NCBI GenBank assembly: GCA_020832655.1
Contig: JAFIEF010000003.1
Location: 1 to 64,000, forward strand
Length of the DNA: 64,000 nucleotides
Origin: Paracoccaceae bacterium
GTDB taxonomy: Bacteria; Pseudomonadota; Alphaproteobacteria; Rhodobacterales; Rhodobacteraceae
Direction: 5' to 3'
In this document: one piece after another, positions 19,465-27,951 of the stretch
How the letters are laid out: each line of letters starts with the position of its first letter
Position numbering within the stretch: the stretch's first letter is position 1
Notes under the pieces: generated by a model
Database searches by the model: none
The model's input: the letters and a program-made list of their open reading frames with translations, nothing else
Told to the model about the DNA's origin: nothing
Program-made: the position numbers and the translations under genes

Positions 19465-20199
19465 TCAGCCCTTTTGCGGCGCATCGCGCCCCTGATCGGT
19501 GGCCGCTGCCGCATCGGCGCTTTCCGCCTTGCCCGTTCCGGCCTTGGCCGCAGCCTTGCCGCCCTTGGGCTTGGCGGCCCTAGTCGTCGGTTTGGCAGCC
19601 CCGGTTGTTCTGGTCGGCTTGGCCGTTGTCCTGGCCGTTGTCTTTGCCGTTGTCTTTGCCGCAGTCCTGGTTGTCGCCTTGGCCGTAGGCTTGGCGGGCG
19701 TCTTGGCGGTCGTCCGGGCTGGCTTGGCCGCAGTTTTAGCCGCAGTCTTGGTCGCAGTCTTGGCGGTGTCTGTGGCAGGTGTCGCCTTGGGCGCGCGTTC
19801 GCGGCGCAGCTGTTCCATCTCTGCGGCGATACGGTCCAGGGCGGCGTCATCCTCTGCCTCCTGCGCGGCGGCATCTGCGGATGCCTCTGTCTTCGGCGAT
19901 GCGGAGCGCTTGCTGCTGCCCTTGCTGCCCTGATCATCCTTCATTGGATCCCAGTTCTTCAGCTCATCCAGCCCCATACCCTGCGGGCTGGTCATCTTGC
20001 GCAGATCCTTGGCGACATCCTTGACGCCGGTCGAATCCGCCGCCTCGTCCATCGCGCGCTGAAACTCGCGCGCCATGTTGCGCGCCTTGGCCGTGAACTG
20101 GCCCAGCGTGCGGAACATCTTTGGCAGGTCTTTGGGACCGACCACGATCAGCGCAACCACGCCGATCACCAGCAACTCTGTCCAGCCAAGATCCAGCAT
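19465..20199 (-). CDS. tatB: Sec-independent protein translocase TatB with long basic tail
   Basis: TatB forms the Tat receptor with TatC. The first 60 residues are canonical: one membrane helix (about 5-21), the GPKDLPKM turn and an amphipathic helix with [18 protein letters not shown]. The gene continues to 244 residues. A charged middle (about 85-135) is followed by a tail (about 138-224) made almost only of Ala, Lys, Thr, Arg and Pro in AKTTAKT-like repeats, resembling histone H1-like tails. A run of G followed by GAAC precedes the ATG at 20199. The tail is encoded by imperfect 12-base repeats and is likely variable between strains. Confidence 0.92.
   Translation of the reverse strand: MLDLGWTELLVIGVVALIVVGPKDLPKMFRTLGQFTAKARNMAREFQRAMDEAADSTGVKDVAKDLRKMTSPQGMGLDELKNWDPMKDDQGSKGSSKRSASPKTEASADAAAQEAEDDAALDRIAAEMEQLRRERAPKATPATDTAKTATKTAAKTAAKPARTTAKTPAKPTAKATTRTAAKTTAKTTARTTAKPTRTTGAAKPTTRAAKPKGGKAAAKAGTGKAESADAAAATDQGRDAPQKG
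19528..19788 (-). repeat. Low-complexity Ala/Lys/Thr-coding repeats in tatB
   Basis: Imperfect 12-base units (for example GTTGTCTTTGCC on the plus strand, repeated around 19620-19660) encode the AKTT-type tail of TatB, residues about 138-224. The units are degenerate and not separated by unique spacers, so this is coding low complexity and not an array. Confidence 0.75.
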
Positions 20200-20284
20200 C
20201 TTCGTTCCCCCAGCCCGTCAGGGCACAAAACCGAAAGCACGGCCTGCCTTGCGGCGGCCCGTGCAAACCCGGCGCGACAGCCGA

Positions 20285-20515
20285 TCAGGCCTTGTCTTTT
20301 TCGGTCTCTTCAGCGGGGGTGACGTCGCGCGCCGATTTGGCGGCGTCATCAGATTTGTCTTCCAGCTCTTCCGCGCCGTCCTTCATCCCTTTGCGGAACG
20401 AGGTGATGCCCTTGCCCACCTCGCCCATCAGCCCGGCAACCTTGCCGCGCCCGAACAGGACCAGAATGACGACTGCAATGATAATGAACCCTGCGGGGCC
20501 GATATTGTTGAGCAT
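20285..20515 (-). CDS. tatA: Sec-independent protein translocase TatA
   Basis: TatA oligomerises to form the protein-conducting element of Tat export. The 76-residue protein has one N-terminal membrane helix (about 6-21), the FGRGKVAGLMGEVGKGITSFRKG amphipathic region and a charged tail. GGGAG lies about eight bases before the ATG at 20515. It leads the leftward tatA-tatB-tatC-DUF815 operon, so the promoter should lie in 20516-20694. Confidence 0.95.
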   Translation of the reverse strand: MLNNIGPAGFIIIAVVILVLFGRGKVAGLMGEVGKGITSFRKGMKDGAEELEDKSDDAAKSARDVTPAEETEKDKA

Positions 20516-20694
20516 GATCTTCTCCCATAGCGGGGCGCATGGCTGTGGCCGCGCCCATCCGATTACATCCCATTTATGGATTATCGTGGCGCATTCAAAG
20601 CCCCAATTTGCGCTCTGCCGCAGATTCGCGGGCGTGTCGGGACAATGAAGCGGGAATATGCCGCATGCAAACAGGGTCGTGCAGGGTCAGTTGT

Positions 20695-21561
20695 CTAGCA
20701 ATTGACGACCGACAACCAGTCGCCCGGAAACTCGCCGCGCACGCAGTTGCGCCCTGCCATCTTCGCCTCATAGAGCCGCGCATCGGCCGCTTCAAGCAAG
20801 GCATCGCGCGTGTCGATCCCCGCATCAAGGCTGGCAACACCCAGGCTGGCAGTAAAGGCGACATGCGGAAAATCGCGCACAGTGGTGCCTTCGATGACAT
20901 CGCGCAACCGCTCGGCGATATCCATCGCAGTTGCCGCATCGGCCATCACCAGCACGCCAAATTCCTCGCCGCCCAGACGGCCCAGCCGATCCAGCGGGCG
21001 CAATTCGGACTGCACCACATGGGCAACCGCGCGCAGGATTGCATCACCTGCGGCATGGCCGTGCGTGTCATTGATCTTCTTGAAGTGATCAAGATCGAAC
21101 ATGATCAGGCTGCACGGCATCCCGCTGCGCTGATAGCCCGACACGGCGCGGCCCAATTCGGAGGTGAAGGCGCGCCGGGTCAGTGCCTTGGTCAACACAT
21201 CAAGATGCGCCTCTGCCCAGAGCGCGTGATGCTCGGCCACCAGCACCGCAAAACCGGCCAGCAGATGCGCCGCACCCGATGGGAATTGCGCCGCATAGGC
21301 GCGCAGCATGCCGATGCGCTGGCCCTTATGCACCAACGGGGATTCGATGCAGGTCAGACCTTCGGGCGCGGGAGGGCGCGGACGACCCGTCAACTGGATC
21401 GTGACCTCGCTCGCGCCGGTTGTCTGCCGGATCAGATAGAAGATCGTGTCATATTGGCGATCCATCTCAGGCTCCGTCGATGCGATATGTTGCGCCGCTA
21501 CCACCGGGCGCGGGGCTGCGGGAACCGCCGAAGACGCATATATCTGACCATGAAAGCTCAT
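20695..21561 (-). CDS. GGDEF domain diguanylate cyclase with N-terminal GAF-like region
   Basis: This is a predicted diguanylate cyclase producing cyclic-di-GMP. The C-terminal domain has the active-site GGEEF (about residues 197-201) within RLGGEEFGVLV and the substrate/metal segment FDLDHFKKINDTHGHAAGD. An allosteric inhibitory site RPLD sits exactly five residues before GGEEF, so product feedback is expected. The N-terminal 120 residues look like a divergent GAF sensor. There is no EAL domain and no membrane segment. I prefer the ATG at 21561 to the upstream GTG at 21570. Confidence 0.88.
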   Translation of the reverse strand: MSFHGQIYASSAVPAAPRPVVAAQHIASTEPEMDRQYDTIFYLIRQTTGASEVTIQLTGRPRPPAPEGLTCIESPLVHKGQRIGMLRAYAAQFPSGAAHLLAGFAVLVAEHHALWAEAHLDVLTKALTRRAFTSELGRAVSGYQRSGMPCSLIMFDLDHFKKINDTHGHAAGDAILRAVAHVVQSELRPLDRLGRLGGEEFGVLVMADAATAMDIAERLRDVIEGTTVRDFPHVAFTASLGVASLDAGIDTRDALLEAADARLYEAKMAGRNCVRGEFPGDWLSVVNC

Positions 21562-21779
21562 CGCGAACACCGTAGTTTTCCTGATAATCTTTACTGATCG
21601 TTAACTATGGCTCCGCTGCGGTCAAATCATGTCAAAATTACGGAAAACTTTACGCAACTTCGCGCGCAATCTGGCGCAGCGCTGCACCCCCGTCAACAGG
21701 ACATTGATTTCATGCATATTTTGCCGCATGCCCATCTATGGTTTGGGGTCGCGGCGCAGCGCCCATTCCAGGCCAATTC

Positions 21780-23051
21780 TTAATCCGGCCCGTTATCGGG
21801 GTCTGGGTCTTGGCACAGCCTGCGAAATGCGCGCGCCTGACGCGCGGTCCATAGCAGCTTTAGCGCGTAGCCATCATCGGTCTGGGTTTCGTTCTGCACC
21901 ACACCTTGCGCAAACAGCCAGGCCCGCGCGCGCCCTTCGGCAAAGGGCAGTGTGAGTGTCGCCTCTTCGCGCGCATCATCCAGAAGGCCGGTGATCGCAT
22001 CAAATACCTGATCCAGCCCCTGCCCCGTCACCGCCGAGGCCAGAAACGCATCGCCGCTGCGCGCCGCGCGCCGGACCAGACTGTCATGCTCCTCTGGCCC
22101 CAGCAGATCGGCCTTGTTCCAAAGCTCGATCAGCGGGGCGGTTTCGGCCACTCCCAGATCGGCCAGAATTGTGCGCACATTCGCTGCCTGTTCTTCGGTT
22201 TCGGGATGGGCGATGTCGCGCACATGCACGATCAGATCGGCTTCCAGCACTTCTTCCAGCGTGGCCCGAAACGCCGCGACAAGCTGTGTCGGCAAATCAG
22301 AGATGAAGCCCACAGTGTCGGACAGGATGACCTTCTTGCCAGTGGGCAGCGTGACCGCGCGCATGGTCGGGTCAAGCGTGGCAAAAAGCATGTCCTTTGC
22401 CATCACCTGCGCCCCGGTCAGCCGGTTGAAGAGCGTCGATTTGCCCGCATTGGTATAACCCACCAGCGCGACAATCGGAAACGGCACCTTCTTGCGCGAC
22501 TTGCGGTGCAGTTCGCGGGTCTTGACGACCTTGTCCAATTGCCGACGCAACCGCACCATCTGTTCATCAATGGCGCGGCGGTCAGCCTCGATCTGGGTTT
22601 CGCCGGGACCACCGACAAACCCCAAGCCCCCGCGCTGGCGTTCCAGATGGGTCCAGGCACGCACCAGCCGCGTGCGCTGATAGGACAGCGCGGCCAGTTC
22701 CACCTGCAACACCCCTTCGCGGGTGCGGGCGCGGTCGGCAAAGATTTCCAGGATCAACCCTGTGCGATCCAGCAGCTTGACCTTCCATTCCCGTTCCAGA
22801 TTGCGTTGTTGCACCGGGCTGACCGGCCCATCGACCAGAACCAGATCCACCTCCAGATCTGACATGAGTTCGGCCAGTTCCGCCACCTTGCCGGTACCAA
22901 ACAACAGCCCCGGATGTGCGCGCGGCAGCCGGATGATGCGGGCACCGACCACATCCAGACCCGGCAGCGCAAGCGCAAGCGCCTGCGCCTCTGCCAGCGC
23001 ATTTTCCGTATTGCGGCCTGTCGCCTGTGTCCTGATGTCGGGATGCAGCAC
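21780..23051 (-). CDS. hflX: GTPase HflX
   Basis: HflX is a ribosome-associated GTPase that splits stalled or heat-damaged 70S ribosomes. The frame shows the HflX N-terminal domain (LVLVDGPVSPVQQRNLE), a coiled-coil linker with GGLGFVGGPGETQIE, and the G domain: GYTNAGKST (G1), TLDPT (G2), DTVGF (G3) and NKAD (G4). The first usual start codon is a GTG at 23051, with no clear ribosome site. The reading frame continues upstream to about 23126 with family-like THPTRALVLHPDIRT, so the real start may be further 5' on a rare codon. It lies directly downstream of hfq, the common hfq-hflX order. Confidence 0.92.
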   Translation of the reverse strand: MLHPDIRTQATGRNTENALAEAQALALALPGLDVVGARIIRLPRAHPGLLFGTGKVAELAELMSDLEVDLVLVDGPVSPVQQRNLEREWKVKLLDRTGLILEIFADRARTREGVLQVELAALSYQRTRLVRAWTHLERQRGGLGFVGGPGETQIEADRRAIDEQMVRLRRQLDKVVKTRELHRKSRKKVPFPIVALVGYTNAGKSTLFNRLTGAQVMAKDMLFATLDPTMRAVTLPTGKKVILSDTVGFISDLPTQLVAAFRATLEEVLEADLIVHVRDIAHPETEEQAANVRTILADLGVAETAPLIELWNKADLLGPEEHDSLVRRAARSGDAFLASAVTGQGLDQVFDAITGLLDDAREEATLTLPFAEGRARAWLFAQGVVQNETQTDDGYALKLLWTARQARAFRRLCQDPDPDNGPD

Positions 23052-23119
23052 CAGCGCGCGGGTCGGATGCGTGCCGCCCTCGCCACCCAGGTCAGATACG
23101 TCAATTCCGCCGCGTGCGA

Positions 23120-23353
23120 TCAGCCGTCACCTTCATAAAGCGTGATCGGCTGCCCCGGCATGATGGTAGAAATCGCGTGCTTGTAGACAAGCTGGCTCTG
23201 TCCATCCCGACGCAGCAATACGCAGAAATTGTCAAACCAGGTGATCACGCCTTGCAGCTTGACCCCGTTAATCAAGAATACTGTCACCGGAACCTTGTTC
23301 TTGCGCACATGGTTCAGAAACGCGTCCTGCAAGTTTTGCTTATCATTGGCCAT
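23120..23353 (-). CDS. hfq: RNA chaperone Hfq
   Basis: Hfq binds small RNAs and mRNAs as a hexameric ring. At 77 residues it has the usual compact alphaproteobacterial length. The Sm1 region has [23 protein letters not shown], and the Sm2 signature is [12 protein letters not shown] lies eight bases before the ATG at 23353. The 179 bases up to the trkH stop probably hold its promoter. Its place after trkH and before hflX matches the conserved alphaproteobacterial cluster, in which Hfq (also called NrfA) has been tied to nif regulation. Confidence 0.97.
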   Translation of the reverse strand: MANDKQNLQDAFLNHVRKNKVPVTVFLINGVKLQGVITWFDNFCVLLRRDGQSQLVYKHAISTIMPGQPITLYEGDG

Positions 23354-23532
23354 GCGTTTGCCTTCATGCTTGGGCTTGTTGATTTACGCAGAGAGCCTTA
23401 TCTCCCTATGCCGACAGTATGGGACGGGCGCAGGCAAACTTCCAGCCCCGAAGCACAAGATTCTTGATGTTGCGTGAAATTTTCTTTCGCTCAAACCATC
23501 GGTACTGCGAAAATTGTCTATGGCGCAGACCA

Positions 23533-25050
23533 TTATGCGCGCGGCCACAATGCTGACAGCAGCAGCAGAAACTCCAGCCGGCCCAGCATCATGGCAAACC
23601 CCAGTACCAGCTTCTCGCCATCGCCCAGCACGGTCCAGAACAGCGGCTCGCTGGCCGCGACCTGCACCAGCGGCCCGGTAGTGCTGAGCGCGGCAACAGC
23701 AAAGATAAGCGCATCTTCCAGTGTCAGCCCCAGCACGGTCAGGGCCCCCATCACCACCGCCAGCGAAAACAGGAACACCATCACGAACAGCCATGCGGCA
23801 AACGCGCCGTCACGCCGCAGTGCGCGCAGATGCGGACCGTCACCACCCACCGAGGACGGGTAGAGCAGATGCGCCACCTCATGCTTTGCCTGCCACATCA
23901 GTGCGAAAATCCGCATCAGCTTGATCCCGCCTGCGGTCGTGGCAACCCCGCCGCCGATCATCGCCAGCCCCAGCAGGACAATGCCTGCCGGCCCCGCGAA
24001 AAAGCCGCTCTGCAAATCCGTGTGCTGGCTGACAAACCCCGCTGTGGTCAGGAAAGAAACGGCATTGAACAGCACGGACCACAGCTCTGGCAGCAGCGAT
24101 GGCGGGGTCAGTTCGCGCAGGCCAGTCGCCCGGTCCAGTGCGAAAACCAGCAAGATACCGGCCAGAACCACCGCCGCCATGCGCAATTCTATGCGGCGGC
24201 CCTGCAGCCTTTGACTGCCGGTCAACGCCCCGCTGGGCCAGAAGCTGCGCGACAGGGCCAGCAGCAGCGCCAGCGCCACCAGCAACTCCCCCGCCCCGGC
24301 CAGAGGCATGGCCGCGCTGTTGTCGATAATACCAGAGGTGGACAGCGCCGACATGGCCACGACCAGCGCCACAAGGGGCGGATTTCCTGCGATGGACAGC
24401 GCCATCCAAAGCACCAATGTGCCACCCGCATAGACCGGCGCGATCACCGCAATTTGCTGGCGCAGACGATGCAGCGCATCACTGCCCATAGCGGCATCAC
24501 CTTGCTGCGACAGCGTCGCGGAATTCAGCCTGTGCGGTGATGACTGCCCGTTGTTGCGCTGGCGCAGCATCTCGAACCCGCCCAGATGCATCGGGGCCAG
24601 AATCGCGGTCACATAGACCAGCACGAACAGCCCGCCCATCCAGCCGACCAGCGCGCGCCACAGATGCACGCTGCGCGCTGTATCTGCGTCCAGCACACTG
24701 GCGCCGGTTGTGGTAAAGGCCGAAAGCATCTCGAACCAGGCATCAACCGCGCCAAGCTTCGGCACTGCGTCCAGAAGCGGGATGGCCATGACCGGGGGCA
24801 GCACCAGATAGGCCGCGGACAGAATGAAGAAGGGGTGCGACAGCCTGCGATTGCTGGCCGCGCGCGCACGGTTTGCCAGATAGGTCAGTGCTGTCAGTGC
24901 CCCCAGCAACAACCCCGAATAAAGGAACGCCCGCGCCGCTTCATGTTCGCGCAAGGTAAAGCCCACCGCGGCTGGCAGCAGCATGGCAAGCGCGGTCAGC
25001 GCCATCAGCGTCAGCACGATGTCAGTGCCCCGCGAAGCGCCCCGGCTCAT
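23533..25050 (-). CDS. trkH: Potassium uptake protein TrkH
   Basis: TrkH is the membrane subunit of the Trk potassium channel. The product is about 505 residues with many hydrophobic segments. Four selectivity-filter-like loops are visible: TTTGAS, STSGI, TTAGF and STTGP. I chose the ATG at 25050 because AAGGAGG ends seven bases before it. The same site is only one base from the ATG at 25056, too close to serve it. It follows trkA by about 50 bases on the same strand. Confidence 0.93.
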   Translation of the reverse strand: MSRGASRGTDIVLTLMALTALAMLLPAAVGFTLREHEAARAFLYSGLLLGALTALTYLANRARAASNRRLSHPFFILSAAYLVLPPVMAIPLLDAVPKLGAVDAWFEMLSAFTTTGASVLDADTARSVHLWRALVGWMGGLFVLVYVTAILAPMHLGGFEMLRQRNNGQSSPHRLNSATLSQQGDAAMGSDALHRLRQQIAVIAPVYAGGTLVLWMALSIAGNPPLVALVVAMSALSTSGIIDNSAAMPLAGAGELLVALALLLALSRSFWPSGALTGSQRLQGRRIELRMAAVVLAGILLVFALDRATGLRELTPPSLLPELWSVLFNAVSFLTTAGFVSQHTDLQSGFFAGPAGIVLLGLAMIGGGVATTAGGIKLMRIFALMWQAKHEVAHLLYPSSVGGDGPHLRALRRDGAFAAWLFVMVFLFSLAVVMGALTVLGLTLEDALIFAVAALSTTGPLVQVAASEPLFWTVLGDGEKLVLGFAMMLGRLEFLLLLSALWPRA

Positions 25051-25101
25051 GCCCATGCCTCCTTTATGAACAGACGCAGCCTTGCACGGCAGCGCCCCGG
25101 C

Positions 25102-26478
25102 TCAGAAAAATTCAACCGCCACCTGCAACAGCTCATCGACCTGCGGCACATCCCCGGTCAACGAAAAGATCACCACCAGATCGGCTTCGCGCAAAATGGT
25201 GCCGCCGGTGGGTTTCAGGAACTCGCCGCCGCGCAACACCCCGATCAGCAGCGCGCCTTCGGGGAAGGGAATGTCGCGCACGGCCCGGTTCGCCAGTTGC
25301 GAGGTACCCAGAACTTGCGCCTCGATCACCTCTGCCTCGCGGTCGCCCACCAGATAGACAGAACGCACCAGCCCGTGCCGGACATGACGCAGGATCGAAC
25401 TGACCGTCAGTGCGCGCGGGTTGATATAGGCATCCACCCCCATCGCATCGGCCAGCGGCACAAGGCTGGGGTCATTGATCAGCGAGATTGCCATCTGCCC
25501 CCCCATCGACTGCGCGCGCACCGCGGCCAGAAGATTGGTCTTGTCATCATCGGTCAGAACCAGCACCGCATCGGTGCGTTCAATCCCGGCCTCGGTCAGC
25601 AATTCCGGGTCCAGCCCGTCGCCATGCAGCACGATAGAGCGTTCCAGCGCATCGGCTGCTATCTCGGCGCGGGCGCGGGCGCGCTCGATCAGCTTGACAC
25701 GCACGCGCTGCGGCTGCGCTTCCAGGCTGCGCGCCACGCTCAGCCCGACATTGCCCCCGCCGATGATCAGCACCCGTTCCTGCCGCTTATGGGTCTTGCC
25801 GAACACCTCGAAACAGCGGTCGGCGTCGCGCGCATCGACCAGCACATAGACCTGATCGCCCGAAAATAGCTGGTCTTCGGGTTCGGGCGCAAACAGCCGC
25901 TTGCCGCGCCGGACCCCGGCCACCATGACGCGCAAGGTCGGGAACAGGTCGGATAGCTGGCGCAACGGCGTGTTCAGCACCGAGCAATCCTCGGCCAGGG
26001 TCATGCCCATCAGCAATGCCTTGCCGCCGAAATATTCATGCACATCGAAGGTGCCCGGATAGGCCACCCGCTTCAGCGCGGCAACCGACACTTCCTGTTC
26101 GGGGCTGATGATGACATCGATCGGCATATGCTCGCGCCGGAACAGCGCCGAATAGCCGCGTTCCAGATAGCTTTGCTGGCGCAGCCGCGCAATCTTGCGC
26201 GTGACGCCGAACACCGAATGCGCCACCTGACAGGTGACCATGTTGACTTCGTCGGAATGGGTCGCTGCAATGACCATATCGGCATCTGCCGCGCCGGCGC
26301 GTTCCAGAATATCGGGATGGCTGGCAAAGCCCAGTATCCCCTGCACATCCAGCGTGTCAGTGGCGCGCTGCACCAGTGCGGGGTCATTATCGACCACGGT
26401 AATGTCATTTCTTTCGCGCGACAGATGGCGCGCGATCTGCCAGCCGACCTGTCCGGCCCCACAGACGATGACCTTCAT
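25102..26478 (-). CDS. trkA: Trk potassium uptake regulator TrkA
   Basis: TrkA is the cytoplasmic NAD(H)-binding ring that gates TrkH. The 458-residue protein is a duplicated TrkA-N/TrkA-C unit. The first Rossmann motif is VIVCGAGQVGWQIARHL at the N-terminus (about 3-20). The second is VLIIGGGNVGLSVARSLE near residue 235, with C-terminal ligand-binding domains after each. The ATG at 26478 begins the Rossmann motif and follows AAGGAG by about 11 bases. The upstream frame to 26541 lacks homology. It sits between ntrX and trkH. Confidence 0.95.
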   Translation of the reverse strand: MKVIVCGAGQVGWQIARHLSRERNDITVVDNDPALVQRATDTLDVQGILGFASHPDILERAGAADADMVIAATHSDEVNMVTCQVAHSVFGVTRKIARLRQQSYLERGYSALFRREHMPIDVIISPEQEVSVAALKRVAYPGTFDVHEYFGGKALLMGMTLAEDCSVLNTPLRQLSDLFPTLRVMVAGVRRGKRLFAPEPEDQLFSGDQVYVLVDARDADRCFEVFGKTHKRQERVLIIGGGNVGLSVARSLEAQPQRVRVKLIERARARAEIAADALERSIVLHGDGLDPELLTEAGIERTDAVLVLTDDDKTNLLAAVRAQSMGGQMAISLINDPSLVPLADAMGVDAYINPRALTVSSILRHVRHGLVRSVYLVGDREAEVIEAQVLGTSQLANRAVRDIPFPEGALLIGVLRGGEFLKPTGGTILREADLVVIFSLTGDVPQVDELLQVAVEFF

Positions 26479-26568
26479 GTTGCGCGAACTCCTTGCTGCG
26501 TATGGTGGTCGGTTGTGCGGCACCCGCGCCGATTGTCGCAACCCTTGCAGGCAGGTGCAAGCGCCAGA

Positions 26569-27951
26569 TCAGCCCTGCCCCTTGGCAGTGCTGACGCCCA
26601 GTGACTTCAGCTTTCGATGCAGGGCCGAACGTTCCATGCCGACGAAACTGGCCGTGCGGCTGATATTGCCGCCGAAGCGATGGATCTGCGAGAGCAGATA
26701 TTCGCGTTCGAACAATTCGCGCGCCTCGCGCAGCGGCAGGGCAGTCAACGCGCCCGACAGGATGATCTTGGCCTCTTGCGGTGCGCTGGCATCGCCCGGC
26801 TGCACCTCGCTTTGCAGATCCCCCAACCCGATGGGCTGCGCCGAATCCCCCAGAATCAGCGCGCGTTCCATGATATTGCGAAGCTGGCGAATATTGCCCG
26901 GCCAGCGCATGGTCTGCAAATGCGCGCGCGCCACATCTTCCAGATCGCGCCGTGGCAAGCCCTGCGTCTTGTGCAGAAGTTCGATGAAATACTCTGCCAG
27001 CAGCGGGATATCCTCGCGCCGTTCCTCCAGCCCCGGCACCCGCACCGGCACCACATTCAGCCGGTCGAACAATTCCTGCCGGAACAGCCCTTCACGGATC
27101 AGCGCGGTCAGATCGCGGGTGGTGGCGCTCATCACCCGCAGATCGACCCGCACCTTGTCGCCCCCGCCGACACGGGTGAATTGCTGTTCCACCAGCACGC
27201 GCAGGATCTTGGATTGCGTGCCCATCGGCATGTCGGCCACCTCATCAAAGAAGATCACCCCGCCATGCGCCTGTTCCAGCAAGCCCTGCTCGACCCCGCG
27301 TTCAGCGCTTTCGCGGCCAAACAGCACCTCTTCCACGCGCTCCGGCTCGATCCCGGCAGAGGACACGCAGACAAAAGGACCAGAGGCCCGTTCAGAGTTT
27401 TCATGCACGAAGCGCGCGGCAGCTTCCTTGCCCGACCCTGCCGGGCCGGAAAACATGATCCGGGCATTGGAATGGGTGACCTTCTCAAGCTGCGCGCACA
27501 TGTTGCGAAAGGCATGGCTGTCGCCGATCAACTCTGCCGAATGGGTTTCCTTGCGACGCAGATCCTGGTTTTCACGACGCAGGCGCGAAGCCTCCATCGC
27601 GCGGTTGATCACCACCATCAGCTTGTCGATATTGAAGGGTTTTTCGATGAAATCGTAGGCGCCCTGCTTGATCGCCGCGACCGCCAGTTCGACATTGCCA
27701 TGCCCCGAAATGATGACAATCGGGATATCGGGGTTCGAGCGCTTGACCGTCATCAGAATGTCGATCCCGTCCATCTTGCTGTCTTTCAGCCAGATATCGA
27801 GGATGATCAGCGCAGGCGCATTGGCGTTGACCTCTGCCATTGCCTGTTCGGAATTGGCCGCAAGCCGGGTGGTATAGCCTTCATCTTCCAGAATATCCGA
27901 CACCAGTTCGCGAATATCGCGTTCGTCATCAACAATCAGAATATCACTCAT
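26569..27951 (-). CDS. ntrX: Response regulator NtrX
   Basis: NtrX is the partner of the sensor NtrY in nitrogen, redox and envelope control. The 460-residue protein has a receiver domain (phospho-acceptor Asp near residue 52 in LDIWLKDSKMDG), an AAA+ domain with Walker A SGPAGSGKEAAAR and Walker B GGVIFFDEV, and a C-terminal Fis-type HTH (ISRTASFVGMERSALHRKLKSLG). The GAFTGA sigma-54 contact loop is absent: the place reads FGRESAERGVEQG. The start at 27951 is the receiver MSDILIVDDE. It overlaps the 3' end of ntrY by eight bases. Confidence 0.93.
   Translation of the reverse strand: MSDILIVDDERDIRELVSDILEDEGYTTRLAANSEQAMAEVNANAPALIILDIWLKDSKMDGIDILMTVKRSNPDIPIVIISGHGNVELAVAAIKQGAYDFIEKPFNIDKLMVVINRAMEASRLRRENQDLRRKETHSAELIGDSHAFRNMCAQLEKVTHSNARIMFSGPAGSGKEAAARFVHENSERASGPFVCVSSAGIEPERVEEVLFGRESAERGVEQGLLEQAHGGVIFFDEVADMPMGTQSKILRVLVEQQFTRVGGGDKVRVDLRVMSATTRDLTALIREGLFRQELFDRLNVVPVRVPGLEERREDIPLLAEYFIELLHKTQGLPRRDLEDVARAHLQTMRWPGNIRQLRNIMERALILGDSAQPIGLGDLQSEVQPGDASAPQEAKIILSGALTALPLREARELFEREYLLSQIHRFGGNISRTASFVGMERSALHRKLKSLGVSTAKGQG

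Noticed and set aside
19528-19788. CRISPR-like or satellite array in tatB
   Set aside because: The units are short, degenerate and in frame with TatB. There are no unique spacers between repeats.
25051-25056. ATG at 25056 as the trkH start
   Set aside because: The AAGGAGG site ends one base before it, too close. The ATG at 25050 has the right spacing.
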